Shown piece by piece: positions 12,301-26,100 of a stretch of 64,000 bases of DNA (position 1 is its first letter; every line of letters begins with the position of its first letter). The stretch lies in assembly GCA_036926305.1 (NCBI GenBank), contig JAXCHB010000143.1, forward strand, positions 10,836,501 to 10,900,500, in the 5' to 3' direction. The notes below the pieces were generated by a model. That model was not told the origin of the DNA and did not search any database. It was given only the letters and a program-made list of their open reading frames with translations. This DNA comes from Uropetala carovei. Lineage: Eukaryota; Arthropoda; Insecta; Odonata; Petaluridae. The position numbers were made by a program, and so were the translations under genes.

Positions 12301-14163
12301 CATCCATGTCCTAGGCGGGATTCGAACCCGCGAAAGAAAGGGAGGGAGAGAAAGGAGAGAGAAAGAAAGGGGAAAAGAGAGAGAGAGGAAGAGGGAGAAG
12401 GAAGAGGATATCCTTGACGATCAATTTCGCTCGAATCCGTTAAATCGATTGTCGAAATGCGGAAGAAATAAAAGAAAAGCAGTCGCCGTGACGAATAAAC
12501 CGATAGAGATAATGGAGATCGCGTGGAGCTAATCAGAGAAAATTTGTTCTTAACGAGTTCTTGTATCTCGACCCCCGAGTTGCCCTTTATTCTTTTGCAA
12601 GCCGTGCATTCTCGGAAACGGCGAACCTCGTCCTGCAGTTCATCTTTCTCACTTTGTGACTTCGACAAATAGGCGCGACGATGATATCATGCGTCTCGTT
12701 CGCCGAAGACAGCGGCTCTAAAATATAGCGAAGTGTGGAAAAACAAAGAGAGAGAGAGTGTGTGTGTGTGTGTGTGCACTGCTAACGCACTCGGCGTTAC
12801 CAGGGTAAATCCAATATAATTCACGCATGACAAACTCTTACATGATCTTTGAAGCACCGATTGGAAAATGTATTTGCCACAAAGTCAACGAGAGCATATA
12901 ATTACAACTTATGGTTTCGAAATTAAAAGTTTAAGACTGTGACAGACATGCCATTATGTATTTTTTTACATCAGTTGACACGAATATTTTTTTGCCAGGG
13001 TAATAAAAAAACATCTTCCTCTCCCTGTATCTTATGAGATCCGTGAGGTAACAATTAAAGAACTTGTTCAGTTGTGAACATTCGAGAATTTCCCAAGATT
13101 GATTCACATGAAAATCCAAAAAACGAAGGAAAAATTGCAGCTGGACTCGAACAATGATATTTCGGAGAAAAAGTAATGCCTCGTTACCATTTAGCTGGAA
13201 AGGAATAACAAAGCTGAACCAAATTTAGGAGAAGTCGGTGGCCGCCGAGAGCGACAAAGAGTATACGGGAAATAAGGGACTAACAGATGGTGCATAATCC
13301 TATATTAAATGAATAGAGAGGAAATTTTCAAATAATTATTTTGTGGCGAACCTGATGGGAATTTAGACCAATTCACGTTACGTACTTTTGGGGATCATAG
13401 AGGTACTACGCCAAGTAAGTTTTTAATGACAGAACTGCTTATTTTGAGTGAAACAATAAACTTAAAACTCAATAAAAAGGTACAGCTTTAATATTATAAA
13501 AATATTGTCATCTCAATGTTGAAGATGCACCAACGGCAGTAAAAACCGCGCATGTAAACCCTAAACGTTTCTTGGTCGTGTAGATACGCGTAAACTTCGT
13601 AGAATTATTCGTCTTTTGCGAGTATAAACGCAGACGCAAGCGTGTTGCAGTAAATTTACTATCGAAACTCGCAATTTTTAAAACTTGGTCAGACATCTTC
13701 ATGTACGACGCGCTGTCTCTTTTTTGCCTACATTTTGGGGAAAAGGTTGCGCGGGGTACACATTTGCGATATTTTATTGAATTTCGCCACCGTAGAGATC
13801 GATCGCGATCACTAGGTATAGTTGATTTCGATAGTAACATTAGCAGCTGACATGAATCGAATTATAGGGAACTTTATTTAGTGGTTCAAGCTCTCCAAGA
13901 ATAACAGTTTCTTATTGGTTGAAATTAAAACATCTGTCACACGGAATGCTCAAGAAGAATAGCACGGACTCTAAACAATATTTATATATATTTTTATTAT
14001 AGTTTATTTCTGTTTTGTTAAAACTTGGATTGTACATGACTTTGATTTTGTCTGAAAATAATTTCATGAGAAGTATTTTAAAGTGAAAAAGTGGGGGTCG
14101 ACTATACTATTTATGTATTTTCATCCAAAAAATCTGGGGTCGACTTACACGCCGGAATATACG

Positions 14164-14198
<35 letters not shown>

Positions 14199-17100
14199 TT
14201 TCTTTCGGAGGTTGAATGCGTAAACTTATCGTAAACAATAACAGGGTGATTTAGCGTAGGAGTGATTTTCCAAGAACGCGATTCCGAGTGAAGAAAGTCA
14301 CTTTTAGATTGCGGAATGCTTTTAGAGGACGAGATCCGTCGGTAACGGGAAAAAAACTCAAGTGTTATGAACGAGAAGGAAAAAGTTGCGACATATGCAG
14401 TGTATATGTTGCTCTCAGTCTTAAGAAATGCTATTAGAAGGCGAGTGGATCACGAAAAGACGGAGGACTTTCAATTTAAACAAGCGAGAGTAATGCACAC
14501 AAGAAGCGGGACATTAATTACGCGCGTTTCTCTCAGAAATCTCGGTAACTGAAATTTTCACTTTTTTTGTTTCAAACACGGTGGAAATCTTGGTAGAACG
14601 AGAAGACTCGAATTATATGATACAATTTCATTATTTTCTTATTTTTAAACCTCATTTTCTTAATTGAGTTTAATTCTAAGATTACGGAGACGAAAATTTT
14701 CAACTTTATTCCCGGCAATGTGGCGATTCTGATTTAATGATAGGTACGACTCGATTTATTTCACTATGCATTTCAACGTAAATGACAACTGACGCTGTTA
14801 AGTGATATTCGCCAATTGTACACTTGCTATTTATCTATGCACGAAGTATATAGAGAAAATATTGTGATTGGAAATAACTTCGAATTAGAGATTTTTATTA
14901 GTATAAAAGTTTTAGGTATCTCTGAATACGAAAAAGTAGTTATTATGATTCCGTCTGTCCGTCGCCGTTGCGCAGCTATATTAGTTATACAGTTTAACAG
15001 CATCTGGTGAAATATTGTATTTGTATGGTAGGTATATATCGCCCGAAATAGAAACCACGTTGAAATTAAACATACCGCGGAACAAGGAGGTTAGTTTTGT
15101 CATATCAATTTTTCCAAAAATGGCCCCATGGATTTTAATTAAAAATCGACCCGTTATAAATCTTAATGCCATAGATAATAACATTCAGAGCAAATTTCCC
15201 AAAAAGATATAGAGTCCATTGTCATAACATTTCTCGCTTTTTACGCCCAATCACCGCTCTCTCTCTCAATTCTAACGGCAGAGCATCGTTGCTAGGAATC
15301 ACACTGCGCGTAAATACATTTTAATGTAAGCGGTGACATTCCTGTACTGTAGCGTAAGGACATGAGAAGCTTTGTGTAATGTATGTTGCACCGATTTTTC
15401 GCCTTGCATTTCAACGCAGGCCTCAAATAAGCGATGCTGGAGCTGATCCATCCACATGCTGCACATGCGGAATTGAATAATCCCCATCGTGATTCTTTTA
15501 AAACTACGTATACCGTCAAAGAAGCATAATGCAAGAAATGTTTCTTTAATTTAGTTCAAAAAATTTTACAAAGAATTATTTCCCGAGTGTGAATATATCA
15601 GGGGTTAAAGCAAGAAGTTAATTTTTTCTGGATTCTCTGGAAGTGAAGATTCTGAAAGGATGACCTGGATCATGCACCTCATTTTCTTTTTAAAAATATA
15701 AATCCTAAATATTTAATTTCATCAATAAAGCAGAATAATCTCTGTTATATGCATGCAAACGGATGGATAAACAGGGGGAGGGGGGAGAGGGAGAGAGGGA
15801 GAGAGGGGGATAGTGAGAGAGGGAGGGGAGAGAGAGAGAGAGCGGGAGGAGAGAAATGTTCCATTAATGCAAGAATATATAGTAAAATATGTCTTTAATA
15901 GAATGGTTTTCTATGAGTCACATTATTTTAATAAGTTAATTGAAAAAAATCCGCGCAAACATTGCGCAGGTACAGCTAGTAGATACGTTTAATTTTCTTA
16001 CATGTGCATGCAATATTAATAAAAATTTTAAGGGTCCAGTAATCAGTAATTGACCACCTGATTAACTAATCACCTAGATTACCCGCCTTGGTGTTTGTTC
16101 CCAGGGTTGGACACAACCCTGTCATTAGGTTTCGAGGTCACGCTTTTCGATGGGGTCTTGACGTCGAATTATCGTCGCACGCATAGATACCCAATGTTAC
16201 AAGCGATTGACAACGCAAACGTCGACCTCTTCCGCCGGAGAATCCGATCGAAGCGGCAGTTTCGAGTAACGCGAACAAACAAGTGGTGATTTATTTATGC
16301 TTTGCTATTTCAGTCGAAGTTATTCCATGTGAAACGCTTCAACTCACTCCTAGCCCTAATACTCGAGATCGACGAGGGCTCTAATTATAATCTTGTGCTC
16401 CCGAAGACTCGTTTTTCGTGGTACGACGTTTTGCACACTTATGACAAAAATCAATCTCGAAGAAATTAATTATTTAAAAAATAGCAAAAGTCCGTATGTT
16501 CCGGTCCGCTCAGGCACACAGTCCTAAACGATCGTTCGGAACACGCCCATTTATCGAGCTAGGATAGGATATATCCCGGCCATTTATCGAGCTAGGATAC
16601 ATCCCGGCCATTTTTCTTGCCTGGGTATAATTTCTCTAGCTTCGTTTAAGGGATTTCTCAACCGGCTTTTCAATTTCATGGCTAGAACACAAATCATTCG
16701 CTGAAAATCATAAACAAGTACCATATTGCAAAGATTGAACGGCAATAAACAGTTATGACCCACATTTCCTATCTTTCTGCATCGGGATTCGCTTTTTTTC
16801 CTTCTTGTGGTAAACAGTTTCGGAAAATTGCAGCTTCCTTATCGTAGCAAGATGATTCAATATTTATTTTTTTTGGCATTCCAACGTTTCGAATAACTAC
16901 TTCAACATTTTTCATAGCGACTCCAATAAATCGCTGAGTGCTAGCTGACCACTTCTCCTTTTTCTCACACGGGCGTTCGCGCTGTCAGTGATGCTGTCCC
17001 TGAAAGATGACGACGACGCCTCCGACGTGAAGGTGTCCGGAGGCCCATTAAAGGGACCGTACATCTTCAAGCAGATGCACTTCCACTGGGGTTTCAACGA

Positions 17101-20100
17101 CTCCGCGGGAAGTGAAGACAGCATCAATAACCAGAGGTAAATCAACACCCTTCATCAGCTCCGCGGTCACTCAAAAGGAACGCGAGATATAATCGCTCCG
17201 TGTTGAACGATCTGCGTCAGTTATCCTCGGGCAGTAGGGATTCGATCTCTCGAGGAGTCCGGCGGCCTCCCTCCCCTCCCACACCTCCTCTCACGGCGTC
17301 CTATTTCCATCAATTGAGAGGCCAAACGATTTCTCCAATTCTATCGCCTGGGAACAACGAATCGACGACCGATTTCTAAAAGACGATTTTTTCTCCTTAA
17401 TTTACGATCACGGCCCCATTTCTTGTTGATTGTTTTTCTCGAGAACAAAAATACGGGTAGGAATAATTTTATAATTCTTTTTTCCCATGTTTTTTTTCAC
17501 AGACTAAATGTATTTATTTTGTTAATTCAAACTTGAGTGCAATACGAGAAAGATTATCTAACTCCGTAACTGAAAAAATAAGTCATATCAACTGCGTGTT
17601 GCACTTCCGTGAAAAAAATAACGTGAAGTTCGATTGGACTTTCAACGTAATTAACTAAATTCGTAAATGAATAAATAGCGGTAAATATATCAAACACATC
17701 ACCGCGTGTACGTTTGTTATTTCAAAGAGGGCGGGGCGCATCCATGAATTTAACAATTAATAATCGAATCCGAAATTCGATCGTTCCACAGGCACATTTT
17801 TCTCGCGTCGACCTCAACCGTTCCGTCTAAACACCCGAAAGGCCAACACCCTCTATGTTTCTGAAATCAAGGTCGCGTTTCGATGGCCGGACACCGGTTC
17901 GCTGCCTTTATTCCCTCGCATTTTTTTTCGCGGATATTGTTCTGAGAATGTTCGTGACTCGCGTTTTTTTTTCCCGGAGGCAAAGGAAAAGAAGGAAATA
18001 GCGAGGTTTTGAGAGAAACGGACCCAATAGGATACAATTCAATGCGCGGCAAATTGCGTAAAAGGAGACAAAAGGCAACAGAAACACGCACGCGTGATTG
18101 CAGAGCAACGGAATTTTCTGGACGCAGCCGAGCGAATCGCTAGTCACTTGAAAAGTCTGAGGATATTTAACTTTCACAAAAGCGTTTGGGACAAACAAAT
18201 TTGCATAAATTTTATCATCCAAGGAATTTATCCTGAAACTACGAGAGGAATTGATAGACCTTAGCAACGATCGTACAACTTAAAATCAATATTCTATCTT
18301 CAGATGTATTTTGGCTAAAAGCTAAAGGTGAACATCTTTCAATATCTGAATATGTCATCGCTATGACGTACAAATTCAACAACGTATTTATGCGAATTTA
18401 GCTATTCATTAACAGACCGTATTAAAAATATTAAAAGGGCATGTTTAAAGAAATTAATGAAGAACTTCTTGTAGCTCTTTCTACTATTGAGCCAAATGTA
18501 CCAAAAAGGAAAGACTAAATTGTCCGTCGAAGAGCATAACATTTACATTAAACTTATACAGTTATTTGAATATTACTTTACCAATCATAACAATAATATA
18601 ATCGTGACTTTTATTGGCTTTATGCTACTTTTTTCTTTAAAAATATGTATTTTCGCAGTGAAATTAATTAGGGATGGTTTGGTGAGCCGCGATGTTTTTA
18701 AGCATGCATGAAGGTGTGCTGTGCAGCAAAAAAGGCTGGAGAGGACTGATATAGGCTATACATTATTTTCACCGAACAACTTCAAGTTGGCTAGTTTTCT
18801 TTTTACTTTCTCCATACGTAGTAATGGGAAAGTATTGTGTTCATGAAAAAAATCGACTTCGAGATTTCAACGGAAATACACGTTTTGAGGTCTCTAGAAC
18901 ACGTTTAGACTATTTTCGGAATGATGTCTGTGTGTGTATGTGATTGTGGGCGCTCTAACTCAAAAAGTATTTGCCATATCGTTACCAAACTTCATATATT
19001 ACACTTTAGCATGATCACAAAGATATGATTAGTTTTTGGACAATAACGGTTAACCGGAAGTCGAGGTTTATTCGAAACCCGATTCGGTTTTTGCGATATT
19101 TCTCCGTCAAAACATCATTATTGTAGATACAATTCTATACAAATGTTATAAAGAATGTAATATCCTAAAACTTTTATTTGAAACAATTTTCCATAGCAGT
19201 TATTGTTTAGGAATTATTTATAAATAATCGTTTTTTCGGTTTCCGTCAAATATTTCCTTAAAAACGTCGTAATTTGTCATCTTCGTTAGGACCAAAGTTG
19301 TAGACAATAATAATATTTCTTCCAAGTTTTGTTTGAAACAAATTTTCGTAGAACCATCCATTTCGGAGATATTTTTCTTTTTCTTAATTTCCAGTATACA
19401 GCGCCGCCACCATGTAGCTGTGAATTCTGTAAACATATTCAAAATATACTTAATTTACGGCAATAAGGACGACTGTATTCTTTTACGATACGAAATAATA
19501 ATTTTGCCTCATAATGCTATTCATAATAATTTAAATATATATACCCCAAATATGGAGAAAGTCGTGTTGGCCAAATCAGATTTTTTTTATTTGTATTAAA
19601 ATTCTTGTATATCAACGACCTCGTGCCGATCGTTTCCAATTTTTTTTCAGATTATCCCATCCTTTTGCAATTTCTTTTAAAAGTGCTCGAGTGCGAGGCA
19701 ATTCTTTTTTTCCCATAAAAAATCATGGGATTCTGAGTATGATATCGAAGAAAGTTAGGTACATTTTTACATTGCGTGGAATCGAAGAAGGAACTTGAAA
19801 GCACGCGCGCCTATAACAATCGAATATTTAAAAATATATATATAATCTGATTACCTTGCGAAGAAATTAAATACATTAATTGAGATTGGGAAAAACACGT
19901 AATTACTGAACTTTAAACTGTAATTAATTAAAAACTACCGCGTTGAAAAACCGATGCTGAAATTCATACCGCCGATGAAATTAATGCATCGTTGCTCGCA
20001 TTAATAAAATTTGCACTAGCACATCGCTTCAATTGAGAGGATTAATATATTTAGCGATGCAAGAAGAACGTCATAAATAGGATCGATTAAAGAACCAACA

Positions 20101-23100
20101 ATCCATGAGCTTCATTTCATTTAGGTCATATTATAAAGGTTGTTTTGGAAAATATAATTTTATTATGTTAATTGTTTGTATAAGAGCACATCAAATTTAC
20201 CAACGTTTTATATACATAACTGACAGAAAAAATCTGTTCCAAGTACGCCTTATCGTCTTCGTAAAATAACTAGAGCAGGAGCCGCCTCCGAGTGAAGGTG
20301 AGGAAAATGTCTTGCTCCAACACCCTTTCTCGTGTTTCTCCATTCTCTTCGATAATTCCGTCACTCCCGCGCGTAAACAGAAAAGGTTAAGGACAAACGT
20401 GCCCCCGAATCTCTGGCCTTGAAAACAACGCAATATTGTATCCGTATTTTCATGGAACAAAAAAGAAACGGAAGGTAATTCGAAAATTAAGGTAACCCTA
20501 AAAATTACGAGCAATCGGAACTTCGAATTACGGAACATTTTGGAATATTTACTGCATATTATAGAATGCCTTCCTCGAGTTATAAAAAATCCAAGTTCTC
20601 GAAATCCGACTCAAATTTAACATGACAGATGGCGTTTTCGGGAGTGACTGCTTGGTGAGCATTGCCACTCAACGTTTCACCTACGTTGCAGCGAGCTTCT
20701 TCACTCCTGAAGAAGCTGTCTCGCCGAGTCTCAATGCTCACCACGTAGCACCATCGTTCAACGATGCGAAAGCCTACAATCAAGCCTTATTTTATATCTC
20801 ATGCAAACCAACATGTAGCATTACAGCAGTTCAATTAATTATCTCGGGTTAGTTGATAAATAAGCGCTTGCAAACAACCTTACTCGATCTAATAAGAATC
20901 TAATTAATGTTGCATACTAGTATGCCGACGTTTATATCATTTCCCTGCAATCCGCCGAAAAAGAATGGCTGGTGATTGCGTCACACATTTATAACAACGA
21001 AAATCTGCGTTACCGCATCCCGGAAAAGCAGCGATTACTTCAACGCAGAGTTACTCAATTTGGGGTCCACGTTAATTGCCAAGAGACGAAATTAAAAACT
21101 AGAGTGAGATAATGTTGGAACACACCCGCGGTTAAAAAGCTTTAGTAGCTGGAAACGGCTTTTAGATTCCAACTTAGAAATCGTGGTTGGTAGCCCATAG
21201 TTATATTCTGTTCTGGTAGATAGTCCATAAGTGCAAAAAGAACCACTACGTCATCGCATGTCCTTGTGCGCTTTGGCCGAAATCTGCGCTCAATAACACC
21301 AATAAATACGACTATGCAACTCACATCCTCAATTAAACTTTTCGAATAGTTTTCGCTCGTGCTAAATTTTTCTACGCTTCATCTCCCAAAATCTTTTATA
21401 CTCTTGTTCTGTATCTATAGCCGCCCTTAACAAGAGGTCATTCGCCAATGCTGTGATGCACACACTTGCCATGTTCTAATTATTTTATATCTTAAAATTT
21501 CAATTGAATCTTTTTCCTTTAAGTAGAAGTGGATGGAAAGTAAAAAGCCCCTTAAATCGTAATAAAACCCAATGAGTCTATTTAACTGGTTATAAAGCAG
21601 CAGAAAGCCTTATTGAATGTCACAACCATATAAGGCAATTTAACCTTAATTTAGATATTACCATACTCTTAATTAAACATATATCACACTATAAACAGAG
21701 GTTAAACGCTCTTTTTCTCAAAGTAAAGACAAAGGTATAGAATATACGTACATATTTGGTCTTACCACTTTCGAGAGTTGTAATCAATTTAAAAACTAAT
21801 TTCTCAAAAAATATTATCCCAAATAGATGTAGCTTCAGATAATGGCCGAAATATTGTCAGAACTATGCTAGTTTACGGATGCGGAGAACTCCTAGAAAAT
21901 TATATTGTAAAATTTGTCCCGGGTTCGAGTCCCGGTCAAGTTCAGAATTTTTCTCCTTTTCTATCTTCACATTTATAATTCCCTTGCTTGAGCTCGAAAC
22001 TACGATAGTTCCTAAAAATCTACGTTTCAAGAATAGACGATTCACCGGCGCGCCGGAGGAAGTCGTGCTCCATCCGAAGTTCTGAAAGTCTCCCTGGCAC
22101 TTCCCTGGGCATGGCGACTGACGATTCGGACCCCATTTAATAATTTCATCTGTTTCAATTGAAATCAATTGATACCCCCAAACGAGCGAGACGACGTAAG
22201 AGGAATATAACTGGAACGGAGAGCGAGAGGACTGGAGGAAGGTCAGTGAGCCCGAGAAGTGTCAATGAAAGAGAAAGGGGAAGGCCGTCCGATGCATAAC
22301 GCGCTCTCTTTTCCTTGCAAAATTAAGGCGGGACTAAAGCAGCCTTCTTCGATGGACTCCATTCTGGCTAGATAAAGAACACCGCGTGCGGCTTCCGTAG
22401 TGTTTGGGTTCGTCAGCAATTTCACCAAACTTATTGATCCCCTTACTCTATCCAGAAATCCCCGATAACGAGCTTCTTAAAACTTAACATGTGAATTACG
22501 AGTAGCTTTGCGGATGAAAATTTTACGCAAACCATATTCGAAGGAACCATGACCTCTTTCCGAGATAACTATTTAAGGTGTCCATTTATCACTTCACGTA
22601 CAGACAAAACACGGGCTCGATAGAGATGATATGAGTTCTAATAAAACACATGCAGAAACGACATATAGAACCGAAAGCGGATAACAAAACCACCTACTTT
22701 TCATTTTTCCAGTTTTCCCATGGAACTGCACATGGTTTTCTGGAAGCAAAGTTACGGCAAGTACGAAAAAGCGCTGGAACATAAGGATGGGCTCACCGTT
22801 TTGGCTTTCTTCTACCAGGTGAGGAATATAGGATGATTGTTAGACATAAATCTACATTTAAAAAAGGTCTAAGGACCGTAACGCTTTCTCTATTGTGTGT
22901 ACTGACTGAAAATCCATTTGTTTTTAATAATTTTTAAAGAATTTTAAATGGCATAGATATTCACGTATTCTCAGTTGTTTTAATTTCAGGAACACTTAAA
23001 AAAATCGCCCTTTCTAATTATATTTTCGGGTGAATAATACCTATCATCATGTAATAATTCACATTTTCTCAATATATCAATTAAAAATAAAATAAGTAAA

Positions 23101-26100
23101 CAATAGGAACCACACATAAGTCTGCCGCATAAAATAAGGAGTATCAAGTTGAAATACGTAAGGAATGATTTAGAGAAAAAAAATCAGTGAGTAGTAATGA
23201 GCATACAAATTGAGATCAGGTTGAGGTTGGTTTGGTCGAGTGCCTTGCGACACACTTAGCAACTGACGGGTTATATTCAAACTAAATAGCCTCTACTGAG
23301 GGATGTAAAATGAGCGCTCTTTTAAAATGTGCTTGTATTTCTTGCGAATAAAGGCCACACTGAAAATTTCATTTGGTACGTGGAAATATATACATATGTA
23401 AATAAAATAAGACGGACCCCTATTTAAATTAGGCATATTTTTGTTGATAACTACAAAAAATCTCTACTATAATCATTAAAGTACGCTTCTTGTTAGACAC
23501 CTCTTTTTCGGCACTCCAGTAACGGTTGTTTTGGGAAGTAACATATCCCGATAAATGAAACCAAGCTTCACCATTTCAGAATGTTTTGTCCCTCACATCT
23601 GCATCAATTAGATTTTGCTGGAACCACTGGCAAAATGTTGGACATTTTTCAAAATCAGGCGGTGTTAATTGACGGCTTCAAATCGAGGAGGTGAAGTGAT
23701 CTTCTGGAAGACTCCCTCGACACTCTCAACAATTTCCTTAACCTTCGTGGAAGTGTCTTCAGACTGCGAGCGATTGACTCACGGATTTCATTTAATGTCT
23801 CATCACTCAATGCTCTCTTACGATAATTCCGTTTCGGAGGGATAGCGGATCCTGACATACCAAATTTTTCAACAATACGTTGAGCTGAAGATTTAATTGG
23901 AATATTTTTCTCGCGATATTCGCGTTGAAACCAATTTTGAGATTATTCGAGTTGGTTTAATATAACTTTCAACAAGAAATACTTTCTTGGATTTAATACA
24001 TCATTTATATTATTACTGTAATGTGAAACGCACACAGCATATAGGAAATGGATTATTCACGACGAAGAAATGAACTTAAACACGTTTATTTTCCTTACTT
24101 ATACTCACAACTTTTGTAAGTGAAAAGAAATGGATAATTTACGAAGAAGGAATGAACACGAATGTAAAGATTACTACTGCTCATTTTAAGTGAGGTGTGT
24201 TTAAAATCATTTTCGATTGTTTTATTAATTACTACTTATTATAAAATCGGTAAATTACAAATTCAATATTTCCTTGGCATCGCTTCTGATATATCAGTTT
24301 TCAGTATTTAGACATTAGACTAACTATGCCACTAATATTGATCTTTTTTGGCAAGATAACATAACTCATACGTGGGGCCGGCCAAAGGGGGGATGCGGCG
24401 GATGCGAGGCATTCGGGCCCCCGAATAATGGGGACCCCATAAGTTCTCAATTATTCAAGTATCTAGTGTAAATTTTGCAAAAACATTTACTAAAAATCAC
24501 TTGCCAAAATGATTTCCAATAAATAAACACTCAGTCAAAGTTATAATACTAAACTGTGGCTCTATAAATCGTTAGTTGTTACTATAAATATCAATAACGT
24601 GGGGCCCCCATTGATATTCGCCTCCGGGCCCTCTACAGTGCTTGGCCGACCCTGATCATACAGAACGCCTTTGGAAACTGTGTACTTCGACATGGAGTAC
24701 ACTTTTCCAATCTTGTTACGTACCGCATGGAAAAGAAAATTGAAACCTGAAACACCACAGCGTGTAAGTTTCGATTGTAAAGAAATTTTCAGCTATATTT
24801 TCAAAGTAACAATTTTGTCTTCGCATCGGCATTTTGATCACTGACTATGTTCTAGTTTTCTTATACTCTTCCTTCCCTCATTATGCGAAGCGTTAAAACA
24901 AGGACGGTGTTGAGAGCAGAGTCTGACAGAGGGGGGCCAGCAGGGCCATTTGGCCCGGGCCCCCAAAATTTATTCTAAAGGTTATGTGTTCAATATATTT
25001 ATTGTAATATATTGAACAAATAACCCTGGCGCAAATAAGCACCGATCAACAGCTAAAGGGGAATGGAGGGTTGGACTATATAGAGATAAAGAAAATTTTA
25101 CGGTCCTTTCGGTGAAAATATTTTGTCGTCCAGGTTAACGCCAGTTATAAGTATAAAGACAAATTTCGAATGATTTATTTTCTTTCCTATTTGAATGAAT
25201 AGGTTCTTATTAAACAAAAATCCCCTCTGCTTTAGTTTCATTTTTTATTCATATATTTGTATGGCTTTCGGAGTGGGGTGGGGCCCCACATTTGTGACTG
25301 GCCCGTGCCCCATCTCACCTCTCTCAGGCCCTGGTTGAGAGTATATAGTATACACCAGGATCCGTGGTCAGTTGACAAGGCGTTAATTAAAAAGCTTGTT
25401 TTCCCCGATTCTTCCGTGAATTTGATCGATCCGATCCTATTGCGGAAATAATTTAGCGACTCCTTCTAAATTATTTCTGCGAGGAACCATTGCGGCGAAT
25501 TGCGCCATAAGTGTGCCTAAATCAAGGCTCTAGAAATCTGAGCGATTGTTACCGAGGCATTAGCGAGCAGCGGCAGAAGTAGGTTGGTCTGTGTGTCTAG
25601 ATTGTTTATTTGTCTGATAAATCGGGAGTAGTTCTGCTCTAGGAGCAGTTTTGTCAGTTTGACTTTGCCATTAACATTTGATGGAGAACAGTTTGTTTAG
25701 GCATTTTTTAAAACTGAAGCTTGAGTCAATACGTACATTGGAGAAGTAGGGTATTATGCTGAGATGCACACCAAATTTCCTTAGTAAACCACTCTATATA
25801 CAAATAATAATGATGTCGCTAATGGTTGTAGAGAGAGATTATTGAACAAGGATTACTTTATAAGTTTACTCCATGTACTCCATGTTTGATGCAATAAAAT
25901 TCCCAAGAGCTTTAACTGTCTGCACCATGAGATAGTCAAGAATAGAAAGAGAAAGAACTATGCGAATTGAAATGGTGGCATTTTTCCTTTACCAGAATTT
26001 ATATAGTAACCCATGGGAGAAAGAAAAATTTAATCCAAGAAGCTTTTACTAAATCGAAGTATTTGGAAAACGCAAACCAGAAACAAGTAGGATTGATTCC

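Larger units (their letters stand above)
9390..16988 (+). other. carbonic anhydrase intron 1 (7.6 kb)
   Basis: GT at 9390, AG at 16988. Besides the repeats listed separately it holds a (TG)n run at 12759-12775, a (TA)n run at about 14165-14195, and an R1-like fragment at about 14890-14965. At 10640-11020 an old-looking repeat ends in GGACGGACGGAC and GACCGACG runs. At 16548-16608 an imperfect tandem duplication repeats CATTTATCGAGCTAGGATA. No coding exon is evident. Confidence 0.6.
17137..22712 (+). other. carbonic anhydrase intron 2 (5.6 kb)
   Basis: GT at 17137, AG at 22712. It contains R1 copy A, a multi-stem inverted-repeat segment and a probable SINE, each listed separately. The remaining sequence has no recognisable exon. 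Confidence 0.6.

Noticed and set aside
11684..12668. Overlapping Arg/Glu-rich and Ser/Leu/Phe-rich reading frames on both strands
   Set aside because: They are translations of a purine tract and a SINE; low complexity in every frame. The non-repetitive part near 12530-12668 on the minus strand matches nothing I recognise and has no splice context.
16912..17148. Minus-strand 78-codon frame
   Set aside because: Antisense shadow of carbonic anhydrase exon b.
24045..24160. Short direct repeat (GAAATGGAT.ATT.ACGA) as a target duplication of the mariner-like fragment
   Set aside because: Both copies lie on the same side of the fragment and mariner duplicates only TA.
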